Shown: positions 1 to 6,447, counted from the first letter of the stretch. The stretch: 20,074 nt of DNA from an uncultured bacterium (GCA_905216215.1 CAJMSZ010000040.1:1-20074), one strand, 5' to 3'. Notes: a model not told the origin generated them from the sequence alone. Program-made: numbers and translations.

Positions 1-42
1 GAGAGAATACCGAAAGCTGAGAAACAAATTCTGAAATCCACA

Positions 43-90
43 AAGAGGATACCACCGAATTATCAAAACAATGATTTGTGATATCCTCTT
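43..90. terminator. Terminator-like inverted repeat downstream of the first XRE gene
   Basis: AAGAGGATA (43-51) pairs perfectly with TATCCTCTT (82-90) around a 30-nt loop. It lies 17 nt beyond the stop codon of the minus-strand XRE gene. On the minus strand the stem is followed by TGTGGATTT, a poor U-tract; on the plus strand it is followed by CTCACTTTTG. It could end transcription of the XRE gene, but the large loop and weak U-tract make this uncertain. Confidence 0.35.
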
Positions 91-106
91 CTCACTTTTG
101 CTATTC

Positions 107-1003
107 TTATTTTACAAACTCAGCCGAATAATAATACATATACTCATTATCTGTATCTATGTATTCTCCTGTAATGTCCTGTATCGGCAACGAACTCACT
201 CCTTGTTCGCCATAGATCAGTGCTGCCAATCCTTGCTCTGTTCCGTACTCTATCGTGCTTTTGTTCTCTATAGAGGTCGCAGATCTTCCATAATATTCTC
301 TGTTTGCAACACCTTCCAAGATTGGCGTTTCTGTCATATATTTTGAATATTCATCTGCTGCAATAAGCTTTGCAGTAAAATTATCAAAATCCGGAGTGAT
401 GACAATCAATCCATTTTTTGCAGATTTCACGTCCTCATAGGAAAGTTCCAAAACTCGTTTATGAGAAACTCGTTTTCCAGAATGATATTCTGACAAGTAA
501 ACGTATAATGCTTGAAATGTATCTTTTGAATTGTATCGAAACATCATGGTTCCATCAATTCCGGACAACAATTCAGCCGTTTTCATTTCTACACTATCCG
601 GGTCTACTGCTTCTATATAATTTTGTGGTTGCCGCAATTTATTACATACCATGATTCCAAGAGTAATAGCAAATACTCCCACAGCAATAAGAAGTATAGC
701 AATAATCTTCTTTAAATAACGCTGTTTATGACTACTATCTTTTGATATCTGTATCAGTGTATCTTCCGATTTTTTTTCTACATTAGTTACCTCAATATCT
801 TCACCTGCCAAAAATTCATTTAGACTGATGCCTAATATTTCACATAATTCTAAATACACAGACACATCTGGTAAACAAATCCCACGTTCCCATTTGGAAA
901 CTGACTTATCACTCTTACCCAGTTTCTCAGCAAGCTGTTTTTGAGTCATACCAAGTTTTTTTCTTTTTTCTGCAATATAGCTTCCGATTTTCACAAGGTC
1001 CAT
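107..1003 (-). CDS. Membrane-anchored XRE-family transcriptional regulator
   Basis: This 298-residue protein is a probable DNA-binding regulator tethered to the membrane. Residues about 5-62 form an XRE/Cro-C1 helix-turn-helix, with GMTQKQLAEKLGKSDKSVSKWERG followed by the helix around LELCEILGIS (shown here only as landmarks at residues 18-60). After a charged linker (70-98) comes one hydrophobic segment at about 99-120, then a C-terminal region of about 175 residues predicted outside the cell, with no domain I recognise. The start ATG at 1003 is preceded by AAGGGGGAAG at good spacing. This architecture is common in Lachnospiraceae, usually with unknown signal and targets. A second protein of similar plan lies at 3381-4448. 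The HTH call is solid; sensing by the C-terminal region is inference. Confidence 0.85.
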   Translation of the reverse strand: MDLVKIGSYIAEKRKKLGMTQKQLAEKLGKSDKSVSKWERGICLPDVSVYLELCEILGISLNEFLAGEDIEVTNVEKKSEDTLIQISKDSSHKQRYLKKIIAILLIAVGVFAITLGIMVCNKLRQPQNYIEAVDPDSVEMKTAELLSGIDGTMMFRYNSKDTFQALYVYLSEYHSGKRVSHKRVLELSYEDVKSAKNGLIVITPDFDNFTAKLIAADEYSKYMTETPILEGVANREYYGRSATSIENKSTIEYGTEQGLAALIYGEQGVSSLPIQDITGEYIDTDNEYMYYYSAEFVK

Positions 1004-1023
1004 AAATACTTCCCCCTTTCAGA

Positions 1024-1029
1024 ATTATA
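1024..1029 (-). promoter_or_regulatory. Possible -10 element of the XRE gene
   Basis: On the minus strand a perfect TATAAT sits 21-26 nt before the start codon of the 107-1003 gene, which would give a very short leader holding only the ribosome binding site. I see no matching -35 box at 16-18 nt; the upstream sequence is T-rich. A further TATAAT-like stretch occurs near 1080. The gene may instead depend on readthrough from the promoter at 1554-1582. Confidence 0.3.
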
Positions 1030-1111
1030 GTATCTATTTTGTCCCAAAAAGTACACCCCTTAATGGTAGAATCGTATTATATAGGCAGAATCTCATCCAA
1101 TTTCATAAAAT

Positions 1112-1160
1112 AAAAAGGACGCTGTATGCTCTCGTTTCTTTCGGGGCTACAGCGTCTTTT
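1112..1160. terminator. Bidirectional intrinsic terminator
   Basis: GACGCTGTA (1118-1126) pairs perfectly with TACAGCGTC (1148-1156), leaving a 21-nt loop. On the plus strand it is followed by TTTT (1157-1160). On the minus strand it is followed by CTTTTTATTTTATG, a good U-tract. Because the neighbouring strong promoter (1554-1582) fires on the minus strand, the likely role is to end that transcript before the XRE gene. Confidence 0.6.
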
Positions 1161-1547
1161 CTGCTTTCACGGCTCGCGCAGACCGCAGGGCAGTCAAACA
1201 GATTTTTCAGCAGAAATAGTTTAAGCCCGATCGATTCTTTTTTCTCTCGACCGGGCTTTTAATGAATTTCCAGTAATTTCATTTTATACACCTGCTACTT
1301 TCATTGATTTCGGGGTATTTCGTTATGTTCCTTTTGGACCGTACCTCCTGGATTTTTTTGTTTTTATTTTTTCCCTATGGGCCTCTGCCTTTCATTGGAA
1401 TCATCTCCTTTAGGTTCTATATGTAAACTCTTCAGAGATTTTTTTGATGTTCAGATTAACTATGCCATTGGACTGTACCTCTTACTTTCTTAGATTTCGT
1501 CTTGATGTTTCTTTTTCGTTTTTATTTTTGTTTTCTTTTCTTTTGTT
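1118..1547 (-). ncRNA. Candidate small transcript in the XRE-fprA gap
   Basis: A promoter-to-terminator unit with no real protein gene. Transcription from 1554-1582 would start near 1547 and end at the hairpin at 1223-1258 (about 325 nt) or at 1118-1156 (about 430 nt). The first 60 nt are almost all A and G. Downstream, three related Shine-Dalgarno-like motifs occur (about 1470-1484, 1396-1410, 1334-1350). The first two are correctly spaced before tiny ORFs: ATG GCA TAG at 1460-1468, and a six-codon ORF (M-K-G-R-G-P) at 1375-1395. Between the two hairpins, TTTCTGCT/AGCAGAAA (8 bp) can close a further structured domain. It might be a regulatory RNA, a leader of the XRE gene, or a peptide-encoding RNA. 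I recognise no known RNA family. Existence of the unit is inferred from signals alone. Confidence 0.35.
1223..1258. terminator. Terminator-like hairpin
   Basis: AAGCCCGATCGA (1223-1234) pairs with TCGACCGGGCTT (1247-1258) around a 12-nt loop. On the plus strand there is one A-C mismatch and the stem is followed by TTAATG. On the minus strand that position becomes a G-U pair, so the 12-bp stem is continuous there, but the following sequence AAACTATTT is a weak U-tract. Better minus-strand pairing suggests it evolved as RNA on that strand, as the 3' hairpin of the small transcription unit proposed here. Confidence 0.45.
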
Positions 1548-1553
1548 GATCTT

Positions 1554-1582
1554 ATATTAACTCATCTTCTCCGTTTTGTCAA
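1554..1582 (-). promoter_or_regulatory. Near-consensus sigma-A promoter on the minus strand
   Basis: On the minus strand TTGACA (1577-1582) is separated by exactly 17 nt from TAATAT (1554-1559). This is the best promoter match in the window, yet no protein gene follows within 500 nt. It would drive the candidate small transcript and, by readthrough, possibly the XRE gene ending at 107. The -35 overlaps a plus-strand TTGTCA, but no convincing plus-strand -10 accompanies it. Confidence 0.6.
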
Positions 1583-1677
1583 TACTTTCTTTTAATTTAT
1601 TTTATATTTTATTATTTTCAGAATATTATGACATCAAGATCGAAAGATCAGAAACCTGATGCAGTCTCACTTACAAA

Positions 1678-1765
1678 GAGGCGGCCGCAGGCTTTCGCAA
1701 AATTCAACCCCCGGCTTTTTTTGACCCACCGCAGGGCGATCCTGCTCCCTCCGGAACTCCACAGA
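1678..1765. other. GC-rich island in an AT-rich gap, function unknown
   Basis: About 90 bp of markedly higher GC, with GCGGCCGC and long C or G runs, lie between a very AT-rich stretch (1500-1660) and the fprA terminator. Small hairpins are possible (GCAGG/CCTGC around 1731-1746). Just before it, GATC-GAAA-GATC and ATCAG/CTGAT hairpins occur at about 1638-1661. The sharp composition change and lack of coding sense suggest an inserted intergenic repeat or a structured RNA segment, but no second copy is visible in this window. Confidence 0.25.
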
Positions 1766-1795
1766 ATCTTCTTTCCAAAAGAGTAGAACGAAAGA

Positions 1796-1838
1796 CTCCG
1801 CTGTCTTTGCCTTTCGCAAAGTCCAGCGGAGCATTTTT
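1796..1838. terminator. Terminator hairpin downstream of fprA
   Basis: CTCCGCTG (1796-1803) pairs with CAGCGGAG (1824-1831). The interior pairs again (CTTTG with CAAAG), giving a long stem. On the plus strand it is followed by CATTTTT; on the minus strand, 37 nt after the fprA stop, by TCTTTCGTTC. It most likely ends the fprA transcript, though the better U-tract faces the other way. Confidence 0.6.
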
Positions 1839-1867
1839 CCCATATTCTTTCTTCTCTTTCTAATTTC

Positions 1868-3025
1868 TTATTTGCAGAGTTCTTCGGCCAATGCCTCGAT
1901 CTCTTTTACGTTCTCTTCCTTCACAGCGGACATTACTTTTACATTATTCTCTGTCCAGGTGATATTTTTGCTCTTTTCAAACATACCTTTCATCACTTTC
2001 GCTGCGGTCGGTGCCCAGCTTCCGTTTTCGATCAGACCGATGGTGCGGTTCTGGAAGCTGCGCTCTGTCAGGCGGTTGATGAAATCCTGCATGAACGGGT
2101 AAATTCCTGCATTGTAGGTCAGCGTTGCGAGAACCAGCTTACTGTAACGGAAAGCATCCGCTACGGCAGCGGACATATCGTCTCTTGCCAGATCGTAAAC
2201 AACGACATTCGGACAGCCTTTTTCTTTCAGCTTATCTGCAAGCAATTCGGCAGCTTTTTTTGTATTGCCGTAAACAGAAGTATAGGCAACCACAACGCCC
2301 TCTTCTTCCGGACGATAAGAAGACCAGATATCGTATTTTTCAATGTAGTGGCCAAGATTTTCCGTCAGAACCGGACCGTGCAGGGAACAGATTTTCTGGA
2401 TATCCAGCGTACCTGCTACTTTCAGGAGCTTCTGTACCTGCAAACCGTATTTTCCGACGATGCCGATGAAATAACGGCGTGCTTCGTCATCCCACGGTTC
2501 CTCGCGATCGAGTGCACCGAATTTTCCGAAGCCGTCTGCTGCGAACAGAACCTTGTCGGTGCTGTCGTATGTAACCATAACCTCCGGCCAGTGTACCATC
2601 GGAGCGAACACGAAGGTCAGAACGTGTTTTCCGAGCGTAAGGGACTCGCCATCCTTTACTTCCAGTTTCTTTCCGGCGAGATCCATCTTTGGGAAAAAGT
2701 TTTTCATCATGGCAAAAGTTTTTGTATTTGCAACAACGGTTGCTTCCGGATATGCTTTTACGAAGTTTTCAATATTCGCAGAGTGATCCGGCTCCATGTG
2801 CTGTACGATCAGGTAATCCGGTTTTCTGCCATCCAGTGCTTTCGCAACATTTTCCAGCCATTCATCCGCAAAGTTTGCATCTACGGTATCCATAACTGCC
2901 GTTTTTTCATCGAGAATTACGTAAGAATTGTATGCCATGCCGTTCGGCACTTTGTACTGACCTTCAAACAGGTCTACCTGATGATCGTTGACTCCTGCGT
3001 AGATAATATCCTCTGTAATCTTCAT
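1868..3025 (-). CDS. fprA: FprA-type flavodiiron protein (class A)
   Basis: A 385-residue cytoplasmic flavodiiron protein. The family reduces O2 to water (and in some members NO to N2O) with electrons usually from rubredoxin, protecting anaerobes from oxygen. The N-terminal metallo-beta-lactamase-like domain carries the diiron ligands: HMEPDH at residues 76-81, His145 in PMVHWPE, Asp164 in AADGFG and His216 in SLHGP. The C-terminal flavodoxin domain begins at about 243 with the FMN phosphate loop TSVYGNT at 249-255. Length is normal and there is no fused rubredoxin or flavin reductase domain. I chose the ATG at 3025 because the conserved MKITEDIIYAGV start is there, preceded by GGAAAGGA about 11 nt away. 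An in-frame ATG at 3046 would add seven residues and also has an AGGA before it. It is monocistronic, with its own promoter and a palindrome upstream. Confidence 0.93.
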   Translation of the reverse strand: MKITEDIIYAGVNDHQVDLFEGQYKVPNGMAYNSYVILDEKTAVMDTVDANFADEWLENVAKALDGRKPDYLIVQHMEPDHSANIENFVKAYPEATVVANTKTFAMMKNFFPKMDLAGKKLEVKDGESLTLGKHVLTFVFAPMVHWPEVMVTYDSTDKVLFAADGFGKFGALDREEPWDDEARRYFIGIVGKYGLQVQKLLKVAGTLDIQKICSLHGPVLTENLGHYIEKYDIWSSYRPEEEGVVVAYTSVYGNTKKAAELLADKLKEKGCPNVVVYDLARDDMSAAVADAFRYSKLVLATLTYNAGIYPFMQDFINRLTERSFQNRTIGLIENGSWAPTAAKVMKGMFEKSKNITWTENNVKVMSAVKEENVKEIEALAEELCK

Positions 3026-3090
3026 AAAAATCCATATCCTTTCCATCTTGTTTTTTCCTGCCCGGAACCTGCTCCGAACCGTATATTTTT

Positions 3091-3119
3091 ATATTATCCT
3101 ATGATGGAGGAAAAAGCAA
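3091..3119 (-). promoter_or_regulatory. fprA promoter
   Basis: On the minus strand TTGCTT (3114-3119) and TAATAT (3091-3096) are separated by exactly 17 nt, placing the start of transcription about 60 nt before the fprA start codon. The -35 box lies inside one copy of an 11-bp tandem repeat and directly abuts a long palindrome, suggesting regulated initiation. Confidence 0.6.
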
Positions 3120-3137
3120 GGAAAAAGCAAGGAAAAA
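3109..3137. repeat. 11-bp tandem repeat, 2.6 copies, at the fprA -35
   Basis: The plus-strand unit GGAAAAAGCAA occurs at 3109-3119 and 3120-3130, with a partial third copy at 3131-3137. The period is about one helical turn. The first copy contains the -35 hexamer and the second forms the outer arm of the adjacent palindrome. Confidence 0.7.
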
Positions 3138-3167
3138 TAGTAAAGATTACTATTTTTACTTGCTTTT
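3123..3167. promoter_or_regulatory. 45-nt near-perfect palindrome upstream of the fprA -35 (operator or terminator)
   Basis: The core AAAAATAGTAA (3133-3143) and TTACTATTTTT (3147-3157) pair perfectly around AGA. Beyond one mismatch (3132/3158) the pairing resumes with AAAAGCAAG (3123-3131) and CTTGCTTTT (3159-3167). It ends 3 bp upstream of the fprA -35. It could be an operator for a dimeric oxygen- or metal-responsive regulator, or an AT-rich terminator for the XRE gene that ends 213 nt upstream at 3381. The remaining gap at 3168-3380 holds only a small inverted repeat (ATACT/AGTAT, 3320-3332) and no gene that I can support. Confidence 0.5.
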
Positions 3168-3380
3168 CTCCGTTCACACACACGATATCCCTTTTCCACA
3201 GCTTGCAAATCATCACAATACTTCTATTTTGCAGGCATGTTCTTTTGTTTCTTTATCATAACTGATTCCAACCGCCACTCGCAAAAGCAAGTGCAGAAAG
3301 ATTCCGAGCGTACATGCTGATACTATGAGTATAGTCTTTTTCTGTGGGAGGCGCAAGAATGGAATCCCGTTTCTCACTTC

Positions 3381-4448
3381 TTATTTATTTTCCGGGAAAA
3401 CAATCTCTTTCTCTGGTACGCCTTCTGATTTGATGACGTAGCCGTCAACATCATCAAAATGAATCTTGTACTGATATTCGCTTTCACGTCCCTCTTTTGC
3501 GTCATCGGCATCAGCGTAATAGGTAAGGCGAATTTCGAAAGTATTTTTGTTTCCTTCGCGCCAGGACTCATCGCCGATCAGCCAGTCGTTTTCGAGGTTT
3601 TTGTTTCTTTTCAGCAGCACCTCGGCGTACTGCTGTGCGCCTCTCCAGATTCCTGTGTTTTTGTACCGGTTCTGCATGGTGTTCTGATACTGCCACAGTG
3701 TTACAAACATGATCGTCGCCATAATTGCCGTGAAAAGAACGGTTTTGCATTTCTTTTCTTTTTTCTGTCTCTGCCGGCGGATACATCGAATGGTTCCGAT
3801 CATCATCATTACCAGAACAAACAGATACCACAGGGTCCAGAAGATCTGCTCTTTTCGTTCCAGACCGCCGGGAATGAATTCTGCCAGCTGATCGCCCCAG
3901 ACGAAATTTACCAGGGATGCCAGAATGCCGATAGACAGAATGGATGCTGCCCCATAGACTTTCCGGCTTTCTTCATCATCGAGGTTCTGGAAGAAATACC
4001 ACAGCGATACAAACGCTGCTGCCACCAGACCGCCTAGAATCAGGCCGCCGCCCACGTTTACGATCTTTGCCGCCCACGCTGCCGCTGCCACACCGATCAC
4101 CAGAAATCCCGCGATCACGTTTGCGTTCCGGTCCTGTTTTTTCTGCTGCCTTGAAATGTCACCTGCGTTCTGCAGCATTTCGGCCACCTCCTTCTGAGTA
4201 TACTGAATTTCCGGCGCCGCCTCTTCCTTCGCCTTCTCCTGCCGTTCGGAGCGCATCAGTTCCAGCACAGAAATCCCAAGTGCCTGAGCCAGCGGCTCAA
4301 TCGTCTGGATATCGGGAAAGCCAAGTCCCCGCTCCCACCGGCTGACGGCTTTATCCGTCACATGAATCTTTTCCGCAAGCTCTGCCTGCGTCATCTTTTT
4401 CTCTTTTCGCATTCCGGCAATAAACCGCCCGAACTCTTTCGCTTCCAC
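3381..4448 (-). CDS. XRE-family regulator with multi-pass membrane domain
   Basis: A 355-residue membrane protein with an N-terminal XRE helix-turn-helix at about residues 5-62 (MTQAELAEK, VTDKAVSRWERG, then LAQALGIS). A charged linker follows, then about five hydrophobic segments (near 111-129, 133-152, 164-184, 203-220 and 236-253). A soluble C-terminal region of about 100 residues (255-355) is rich in acidic and aromatic residues. I chose the GTG at 4448, which is preceded by a strong AGGAGG 12 nt away; the longer in-frame reading from an ATG at 4487 would place that binding site inside the gene and has none of its own. It has the same general plan as the XRE protein at 107-1003 but with more membrane segments. 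Targets and signal are unknown. Confidence 0.82.
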   Translation of the reverse strand: MEAKEFGRFIAGMRKEKKMTQAELAEKIHVTDKAVSRWERGLGFPDIQTIEPLAQALGISVLELMRSERQEKAKEEAAPEIQYTQKEVAEMLQNAGDISRQQKKQDRNANVIAGFLVIGVAAAAWAAKIVNVGGGLILGGLVAAAFVSLWYFFQNLDDEESRKVYGAASILSIGILASLVNFVWGDQLAEFIPGGLERKEQIFWTLWYLFVLVMMMIGTIRCIRRQRQKKEKKCKTVLFTAIMATIMFVTLWQYQNTMQNRYKNTGIWRGAQQYAEVLLKRNKNLENDWLIGDESWREGNKNTFEIRLTYYADADDAKEGRESEYQYKIHFDDVDGYVIKSEGVPEKEIVFPENK

Positions 4449-4515
4449 GTCGTGTCCCTTCCTCCTGCTGTTCCCGCACCGTCTCATGTTGCCCAGCGGA
4501 GCGTTTTACAGTCTC

Positions 4516-4545
4516 AGAATAGGCGAAAATAGGCTGTTTTGTCAA
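4516..4545 (-). promoter_or_regulatory. Probable promoter of the second XRE gene
   Basis: On the minus strand TTGACA (4540-4545) is followed after 18 nt by TATTCT (4516-4521). Transcription would start about 60 nt before the GTG start at 4448. The -35 is perfect, while the -10 and the spacing are less than ideal. It sits just downstream of the terminator at 4577-4617, so this gene is insulated from the xylan operon. Confidence 0.5.
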
Positions 4546-4576
4546 TCTACGAATCCTTTACCTGCGTTTTTACGCC

Positions 4577-4617
4577 AAAAAATCCCCGATTCAGCACAAA
4601 AGTGCCAAATCGGGGAT
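4577..4617 (-). terminator. Strong intrinsic terminator ending the xylan transport operon
   Basis: On the minus strand a perfect 10-bp stem forms from ATCCCCGATT (4582-4591) and AATCGGGGAT (4608-4617). GCAC/GTGC pairs inside it around AAAA, and a run of U follows at once (4577-4582). It lies 17 nt after the stop of the membrane-protein remnant at 4635, which suggests it originally belonged to that gene and now serves the GH43 transcript. Confidence 0.85.
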
Positions 4618-4634
4618 CTTGTATTTTCCTGTAT

Positions 4635-4769
4635 TTACAGCCCGATCATATTTGCAAACAATACGATCAGCGGAATGGCAATGATGGTTCTCTCCAGAAA
4701 GATCACCAGCAGTTTCCAGAAATTCAACGGAATTTCACTTTTGATAAACGCCGGGGCGGGAACTTTTTG
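4635..4769 (-). pseudogene. C-terminal remnant of an unrelated integral membrane protein
   Basis: Directly after the GH43 stop codon, and in the same frame, 44 sense codons read Q-K-V-P-A-P-A-F-I-K, then SEIPLNFWKLLVIFL, ERTIIAIPLIVLF and ANMIGL before TAA at 4635. The second half is a convincing transmembrane helix with a positive residue pattern and a natural-looking end. No start codon or ribosome binding site precedes it, and GH43 enzymes do not carry such a helix. The simplest reading is the 3' end of a lost membrane-protein gene, cut at the GH43 stop when the locus was rearranged. The parent family is not identifiable from this much sequence. A short readthrough extension of GH43 is possible but less likely. 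Confidence 0.5.
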
Positions 4770-6377
4770 TTAAAAATATCGGAATCTGCCGAATTCTGCG
4801 ATTCCCCCTGCTTCTTTCGTTGCATAGGCAAACAGTCCAACTCTGCATCCTGTGAAATGATCCATTTTGAAATAGAGCTGATGCCATGGTCCGATCTGTT
4901 TCCATTTTTCATCGCTCCAATATAAAAACCGGACTTTATCGTGCTGGTTCTGGAAATCCGCTTCCATCCGGATTCTTATTTTCGATGATTCAACCGCCAC
5001 TGCTTCCCATTCGTTTTCTTCACTGTTGCCCTGATTTCCTTCCAGGCTGTCATTTTCCGCTTCGAGAGATCTCATAACCAGAAACATCCGTCCATCACGC
5101 TTTGTAACTGCCGCCATGCCGTAACATCCCTGTAATGCACACATACCTGCATAATCTCCGTCCTTCAGTCTTTCCGCATCAACGGTTACTTCTGTTATGC
5201 ACATCGGAAACTTCATCCTCTGGGTGATCGTATTTACTGCCTGCGTGACATTTTTGCACTGCTTTTTACAGCTCATTCGGAGGCACCCTTTTTCTGCATC
5301 ATTCTCAATCCAGGAAAGTTCCGGTTCGTGATTGAACTGCCAGCAGCTCTTCCATCCAAACGTTCCAAACAGCCGTTTCTGGTCCGGATTCCATTCTGAA
5401 AAATCATCACTCTCCACAAGCGAATGATACTGTTCCTCCGGTCTTGTGCTTTTTGTTTCCACTTCACAGAGTGCCCTTCCCGAATCACCCAATACCGGAT
5501 AATTTTCTTTTATGATCTGCTCTTTTTGTTCGCCCGGCGCCGGCATATAGGTAACTCTGACATTTTTCTCCCATTTTACTGGCACAAGAACCGGGATTCT
5601 GCCGACAGCACCTCTGTCCTGGAAAAGTACGGCGTACCATTTATGATCCGGCGTATCCACAATTCCTCCCTGCGCAACGCCCTGGCCGCAATACCCCATG
5701 GTATCACACAACACATCTCCGCCTCTAAATTCTCCCGTCAGGCTGTCTGATACATAGCATGCCTGCGTCCGCATCCACCTGTCCGGAAGGGAATGAATCA
5801 GGAATAAATAATACATTCCATTGATTTTATAAAAATGACTTCCTTCAAAACCAAGCCCCGGATTCCGACTATCACTGACCAGAATCCGATCCAGTCCGCC
5901 TTCCTTTGGACCGCCCAGATCTTTTTTCAATTCCTGCAGACGAACATTTCTATTGCCGGAAACAATATAAACATGATCATCCTCAAACAAAAGTGAGCAG
6001 TCATGATAAAAGCCTTCTATGATGCGTTTTTCCCATGGTCCTTCGATATCATCAGCAGTATAAAGGTATGTTTTTCCGGTATCATTCGCCACAAAGCAAA
6101 TATAATACATCCCTTTATGGTATCGGAGCGATGCGGCCCACATGCCTTTTCCATAGCAGTTTTTCTCACCAACAAGCCTCTGTTCCTCTGTGCTGTCCAG
6201 TCTTTCATACACATAGCTCAGATGTTCCCAGTGAATGAGGTCATACGACCGCAGAATCTCACACCCCGGCATAAAGTGCATTGTAGTGCTTACCATGTAA
6301 TACGTATCATCTACCCGGATGACATCTGGATCCGGATAATCCAGTTCTGTAATTGGATTTTTTCCTGCTATCTTCAT
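4770..6377 (-). CDS. Glycoside hydrolase family 43, beta-xylosidase/arabinofuranosidase-like
   Basis: A 535-residue cytoplasmic enzyme (no signal peptide) of GH43, probably releasing xylose or arabinose from imported xylo-oligosaccharides. The five-bladed propeller domain covers about 8-300. The expected catalytic triad is visible: Asp16 in YPDPD as base, Asp126 in HDCSLLF as pKa modulator and Glu178 in FEGSHFYK as acid. SYDLIHWE and GMWAASLRYHKGMYYICF are also family-typical. The C-terminal part (about 330-535) resembles the beta-sandwich domain of GH43 xylosidases (GH43_C2/DUF1349-like), ending GGIAEFGRFRYF. I chose the ATG at 6377 because AGGAG lies 7 nt before it; the in-frame ATG at 6410 lies in a stem-loop. 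It is last in the binding-protein/permease operon. The exact subfamily (probably in the 10/11/12 group) and substrate are not decided by sequence reading. Confidence 0.88.
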   Translation of the reverse strand: MKIAGKNPITELDYPDPDVIRVDDTYYMVSTTMHFMPGCEILRSYDLIHWEHLSYVYERLDSTEEQRLVGEKNCYGKGMWAASLRYHKGMYYICFVANDTGKTYLYTADDIEGPWEKRIIEGFYHDCSLLFEDDHVYIVSGNRNVRLQELKKDLGGPKEGGLDRILVSDSRNPGLGFEGSHFYKINGMYYLFLIHSLPDRWMRTQACYVSDSLTGEFRGGDVLCDTMGYCGQGVAQGGIVDTPDHKWYAVLFQDRGAVGRIPVLVPVKWEKNVRVTYMPAPGEQKEQIIKENYPVLGDSGRALCEVETKSTRPEEQYHSLVESDDFSEWNPDQKRLFGTFGWKSCWQFNHEPELSWIENDAEKGCLRMSCKKQCKNVTQAVNTITQRMKFPMCITEVTVDAERLKDGDYAGMCALQGCYGMAAVTKRDGRMFLVMRSLEAENDSLEGNQGNSEENEWEAVAVESSKIRIRMEADFQNQHDKVRFLYWSDEKWKQIGPWHQLYFKMDHFTGCRVGLFAYATKEAGGIAEFGRFRYF

Positions 6378-6401
6378 ATGCTCTCTCCTCATATAATATT
6401 T

Positions 6402-6430
6402 CAGGGTCATGCCAAAACAGCATGACCCTG
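6402..6430. other. Intercistronic stem-loop between the ytcP-like and GH43 genes
   Basis: CAGGGTCATG (6402-6411) and CATGACCCTG (6421-6430) form a perfect 10-bp stem with a 9-nt loop, 17 nt after the permease stop codon. No U-tract follows on either strand (minus strand: AAATATTAT), so it is not a standard terminator. It may act as a 3' stabiliser, a processing site or a weak attenuator that sets GH43 expression below that of the transporter. Confidence 0.6.
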
Positions 6431-6447
6431 GATAAAATGCAGTATCT

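Noticed and set aside
1628..1786. A 52-codon plus-strand ORF in the gap downstream of fprA
   Set aside because: No Shine-Dalgarno sequence, composition driven by the GC-rich island, translation rich in Arg/Pro without recognisable domain, and it runs into the terminator region; treated as non-coding.
2348..3265. A 305-codon plus-strand open frame opposite fprA
   Set aside because: It is antisense to a clearly conserved flavodiiron gene, lacks a binding site, and is a reading-frame shadow of that gene's codon usage.
3320..3332. Small inverted repeat ATACT-ATG-AGTAT as terminator or operator
   Set aside because: A 5-bp AT-rich stem is too weak, and its distance to either neighbour gives no clear role.
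6378..6410. Longer GH43 start at the ATG at 6410
   Set aside because: That ATG lies in the 6402-6430 stem-loop without a binding site, while the ATG at 6377 has AGGAG at ideal spacing and begins the conserved N-terminus.
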